Positions 36,725-39,002 of a stretch of 39,002 nucleotides of DNA are shown here, piece by piece. The position numbers were made by a program, and so were the translations under genes. This DNA comes from Pirellulaceae bacterium (GTDB lineage Bacteria > Planctomycetota > Planctomycetia > Pirellulales > Pirellulaceae), in NCBI GenBank assembly GCA_023382975.1, contig JAHDXO010000006.1, positions 1 through 39,002 of the forward strand, read 5' to 3'. Under the pieces are notes generated by a model. It searched no databases. It was not told where the DNA came from and saw only the letters and a program-made list of their open reading frames with translations. Position 1 is the stretch's first letter; each line of letters opens with the position of its first letter.

Positions 36725-36764
36725 GGCAGCGAGGCCCTTTTCGGCCTCGCTGCCTTGCTTCTTT
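36725..36764 (+). terminator. Rho-independent terminator after the outer-membrane protein gene
   Basis: A 12-bp perfect stem (GGCAGCGAGGCC with GGCCTCGCTGCC, 36725-36754) with a 6-nt loop is followed by TTGCTTCTTTT. It sits between convergent genes 52 bp past one stop and 40 bp before the other gene's stop. Its opposite strand lacks a good T-run. Confidence 0.85.
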
Positions 36765-36803
36765 TCAACATCCGGGGCGATCACCGGTCGTTGTGAAGCC
36801 CGG

Positions 36804-39002
36804 TCAAACCGCAGGTTTCTTCAAGACGCTGACGAAATAGGCGTTCAGGAAATCGTCGATGACACTTCCCTCGAATTCCAGGTTGTCAAACTGATCCTCC
36901 GCAATCACCTGGTCCACCGCATGTCCAGTCAGATCGAACTTGCGGATCTTCCCCGCCCGACCATCGGTTCCCTGGTAGGTGAGCAGGTGATCCGTCCAAC
37001 CGTCGCCATCGCTGTCGAAGGACGTAGCCCGAACCGGTGTGTTGAAGCTGTCGGGGTACGCTTCCTTGGGAAACGCCGAGAACTCGTTGATGATTGGCGT
37101 TCCGTTGGGATTCTTCTTGTCGATCCCAAAGCGGCCGCTCAACACCGTCACCAGCGATCCACCCCGGTTGCTGGCTCCCACGATGATGTCTGGCACGTTG
37201 TCGCCGTCCACTTTGGCCACGTCCAGCGAGGCCCCGCCTCGGAACTTGGCGTTGAACGGCGTGAACTTCCGCGTCTGCTGAGCTTTCGAGTTGCCCGCAA
37301 CGTAACCGAAGACCAGCACGGTGGATCTGGTGCCGGCTCCACTGGCAGCGATGATTTCGGCACGGCCGTCCATGGCGTCGTTGTTCAACGCTTTGGTTTT
37401 TCCGGACACCGTCGTGGTTCCCATATCTTCCACGCGAATGGTCGCTCCGCCCTTGAGGGAACCGAATGGCTTGAAGGGTTGGAAGGCGGGATCGCGGGCA
37501 AACGAGATGGGCGAGGCGGTTGTGTTCAGAAACACGCGGACCTCGTTTCCCCCGTAGCTCATCGCCGTCACGATATCGTTCTTCGGCGCGCCATTCGGGA
37601 GGAACAAGTCCCCGTTGACGTTTCCGATGGCCAACTCCACGCCACCCCGGTACTTGACCACACCCTTCTTCGTCGCTTCGGGGTAAGCCAGGAAGCTGTG
37701 GACATTCTCCCACTCGCCAGTGTCCGGATTGAGTTTGAACACGTACACCCACGGATCGGCATTCCGGCCGGGCGCAGTGACGATTTCGTCCATTCCGTCA
37801 CCGTCCAAGTCTCCGGTGGCGATACGGACTCCTCCGCTATACTCCGGAGTCCTTGGCAATCCCAGGAACCGTGCCAACAGCGTGCCGGTTTCCACTTCGT
37901 ACACATGCACATACGGCGAACTGCTGTTGCCGGCGTCGGCCGAGATGACGATCGTATTGGCACGGCCGAAATAGTGTGCCATATCACTGGCGTTGGCGTG
38001 CAGAATCTCTTCTGTCGTGGCATTCGTGAAACTCGCGCTCACGGTGGCCGTATTGCTGTGCTGTCCCGACGCCGCGACGGTGACGATCACGTTCGAGGTG
38101 TCCGAAACCCCGGCGCCAAGGCTTGTCGCGATCCCCGTGAAGGCAAAATCCGTGTCGATCACTGCGACGTTCGACAGAGAGACATTTCCGGTATTCGTGA
38201 CGATCACCCGGAACCGCACCTCCCCGCCGGCCAGAACCGTCGGACCACTCGGACTATCCGCATCCAGCCACGTCGCGCCGCCATCGACGGAAACCTGCTT
38301 TTCGATGGCAATGTCCGCGACCTGCAGTAGCTCCACGCTGGCCTCCGCTTCGGCGGTCGCCTCGCCGCCGTTGGGATCGGTCGCCGTCACGCTGGCGGCG
38401 TTGTCCACCTGCCCGGCGTCGATGTCGGCCTGCGTCAGCGTGTAGCTGGCCGTGAAGACCCACGTCTCGCCGACGTCCAGATCGCCGTCCTCGTCGCTGT
38501 CGCCCGAGACGTATTCGAGATCGCCTTCCGCCAGCAGCGAATCGCTGAGCGACAGGTTCGTCAGCGTCACGTTCCCCGTGTTGGTGACTTCGAACGTGTA
38601 GGTGATCGTCTCCTCCGCGTCCGGGCGGCTGTTGGCGTCCGCGTCCTGGAACTCGCCGCTCTTGCTCAGCTCCAGCTCCGCGACCTGCAGTAGCTCCACG
38701 CTGGCCTCCGCTTCGGCGGTCGCCTCGCCGCCGTTGGGATCGGTCGCCGTCACGCTGGCGGCGTTGTCCACCTGCCCGGCGTCGATGTCGGCCTGCGTCA
38801 GCGTGTAGCTGGCCGTGAAGACCCACGTCTCGCCGACGTCCAGATCGCCGTCCTCGTCGCTGTCGCCCGAGACGTATTCGAGATCGCCTTCCGCCAGCAG
38901 CGAATCGCTGAGCGACAGGTTCGTCAGCGTCACGTTCCCCGTGTTGGTGACTTCGAACGTGTAGGTGATCGTCTCCTCCGCGTCCGGGCGGCTGTTGGCG
39001 TC
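36804..39002 (-). CDS. DUF11-repeat / FG-GAP surface protein (5' end beyond right edge)
   Basis: The last 732 residues and the TGA at 36804-36806 are in the window; the start is not. The visible N-terminal part is made of DUF11-type Ig-like repeats of 121 residues (ITYTFEVTNTGNVTLTNLSL, SDEDGDLDVGETWVFTASY, LTQADIDAGQVDNAASVTAT). A divergent DUF11 copy follows (VRFRVIVTNTGNVSLSNVAV). The C-terminal ~350 residues carry FG-GAP/VCBS-like propeller units with Asp-rich calcium-binding-type loops: TGDLDGDGMDEIVTAPGRN, GNVNGDLFLPNGAPKNDIV, AKVDGDNVPDIIVGAS and SFDSDGDGWTDHLLTYQ. It should be an exported, calcium-stabilised surface or adhesion protein. The propeller end is unusual in being C-terminal with no visible sorting domain; the chain ends SVLKKPAV. 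Confidence 0.9.
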   Translation of the reverse strand, partial: DANSRPDAEETITYTFEVTNTGNVTLTNLSLSDSLLAEGDLEYVSGDSDEDGDLDVGETWVFTASYTLTQADIDAGQVDNAASVTATDPNGGEATAEAEASVELLQVAELELSKSGEFQDADANSRPDAEETITYTFEVTNTGNVTLTNLSLSDSLLAEGDLEYVSGDSDEDGDLDVGETWVFTASYTLTQADIDAGQVDNAASVTATDPNGGEATAEAEASVELLQVADIAIEKQVSVDGGATWLDADSPSGPTVLAGGEVRFRVIVTNTGNVSLSNVAVIDTDFAFTGIATSLGAGVSDTSNVIVTVAASGQHSNTATVSASFTNATTEEILHANASDMAHYFGRANTIVISADAGNSSSPYVHVYEVETGTLLARFLGLPRTPEYSGGVRIATGDLDGDGMDEIVTAPGRNADPWVYVFKLNPDTGEWENVHSFLAYPEATKKGVVKYRGGVELAIGNVNGDLFLPNGAPKNDIVTAMSYGGNEVRVFLNTTASPISFARDPAFQPFKPFGSLKGGATIRVEDMGTTTVSGKTKALNNDAMDGRAEIIAASGAGTRSTVLVFGYVAGNSKAQQTRKFTPFNAKFRGGASLDVAKVDGDNVPDIIVGASNRGGSLVTVLSGRFGIDKKNPNGTPIINEFSAFPKEAYPDSFNTPVRATSFDSDGDGWTDHLLTYQGTDGRAGKIRKFDLTGHAVDQVIAEDQFDNLEFEGSVIDDFLNAYFVSVLKKPAV
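38317..39002 (-). repeat. 363-bp tandem repeat encoding 121-residue DUF11 units, identical at DNA level
   Basis: The 323 bp at 38317-38639 and at 38680-39002 read identically, with a period of 363 bp. The 40 bp between the copies (38640-38679) completes the unit. The second copy is cut by the window edge, so the array may be longer. Identity at silent positions points to very recent duplication or continuing homogenisation. Confidence 0.92.

Noticed and set aside
36318..38330. 670-codon plus-strand open frame
   Set aside because: It crosses from the barrel protein gene through a strong terminator into the antisense of the DUF11/FG-GAP gene, which no real gene would do.

Overview
The window is a GC-rich chromosomal segment from a planctomycete, most likely a Pirellulales-type member of the Planctomycetota. 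The evidence is: a giant exported protein whose N-terminus carries LEQLEDRRVLA, the planctomycete form of a surface/secretion motif; a YTV-repeat cell-wall-type protein; PQQ-propeller, DUF11 and FG-GAP surface proteins; an nSTAND-WD40-TPR protein; and many short dispersed inverted repeats between genes. Assignments come from reading translations and recalling families. No database search was run.

Layout. 1-10526 (minus) is the 5' part of a very large beta-solenoid surface protein that runs off the left edge. 10527-11510 is a repeat-filled gap. 11511-13803 (plus) holds an overlapping DUF433 / PIN-like pair that looks like a toxin-antitoxin module, then a class I methyltransferase. 13804-14154 is a second repeat-filled gap. 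14155-18498 (minus) encodes an exported PQQ-type propeller protein with a methyltransferase-like insert and a malectin-like C-terminus. 18499-19175 contains four evenly spaced hairpins and a 16-bp palindrome in front of asnA (19176-20216, plus).

20239-27585 (minus) is a two-gene unit: a protein with three TIR-like modules, followed 21 bp later by a 1917-residue nSTAND NTPase with a transmembrane helix, WD40 repeats and TPRs. Its components match those of prokaryotic conflict/immune systems, so it is the best candidate for an undescribed system here.

28242-33396 (plus) holds an orphan periplasmic solute-binding-type protein, an unrecognised exported partner gene in the same transcription unit, and a dihydrodipicolinate synthase/N-acetylneuraminate lyase family aldolase. 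33603-36672 (plus) encodes two exported envelope proteins, a YTV-repeat protein and a putative outer-membrane beta-barrel, each followed by a clear intrinsic terminator. 36804-39002 (minus) is the C-terminal part of a DUF11/FG-GAP surface protein that enters from the right edge and contains a 363-bp tandem repeat whose copies are identical at DNA level.

As a whole the region is dominated by envelope and secreted proteins plus two candidate defence or stress modules (DUF433/PIN-like and TIR/nSTAND). No rRNA, tRNA, CRISPR array, transposase gene or phage gene was recognised.
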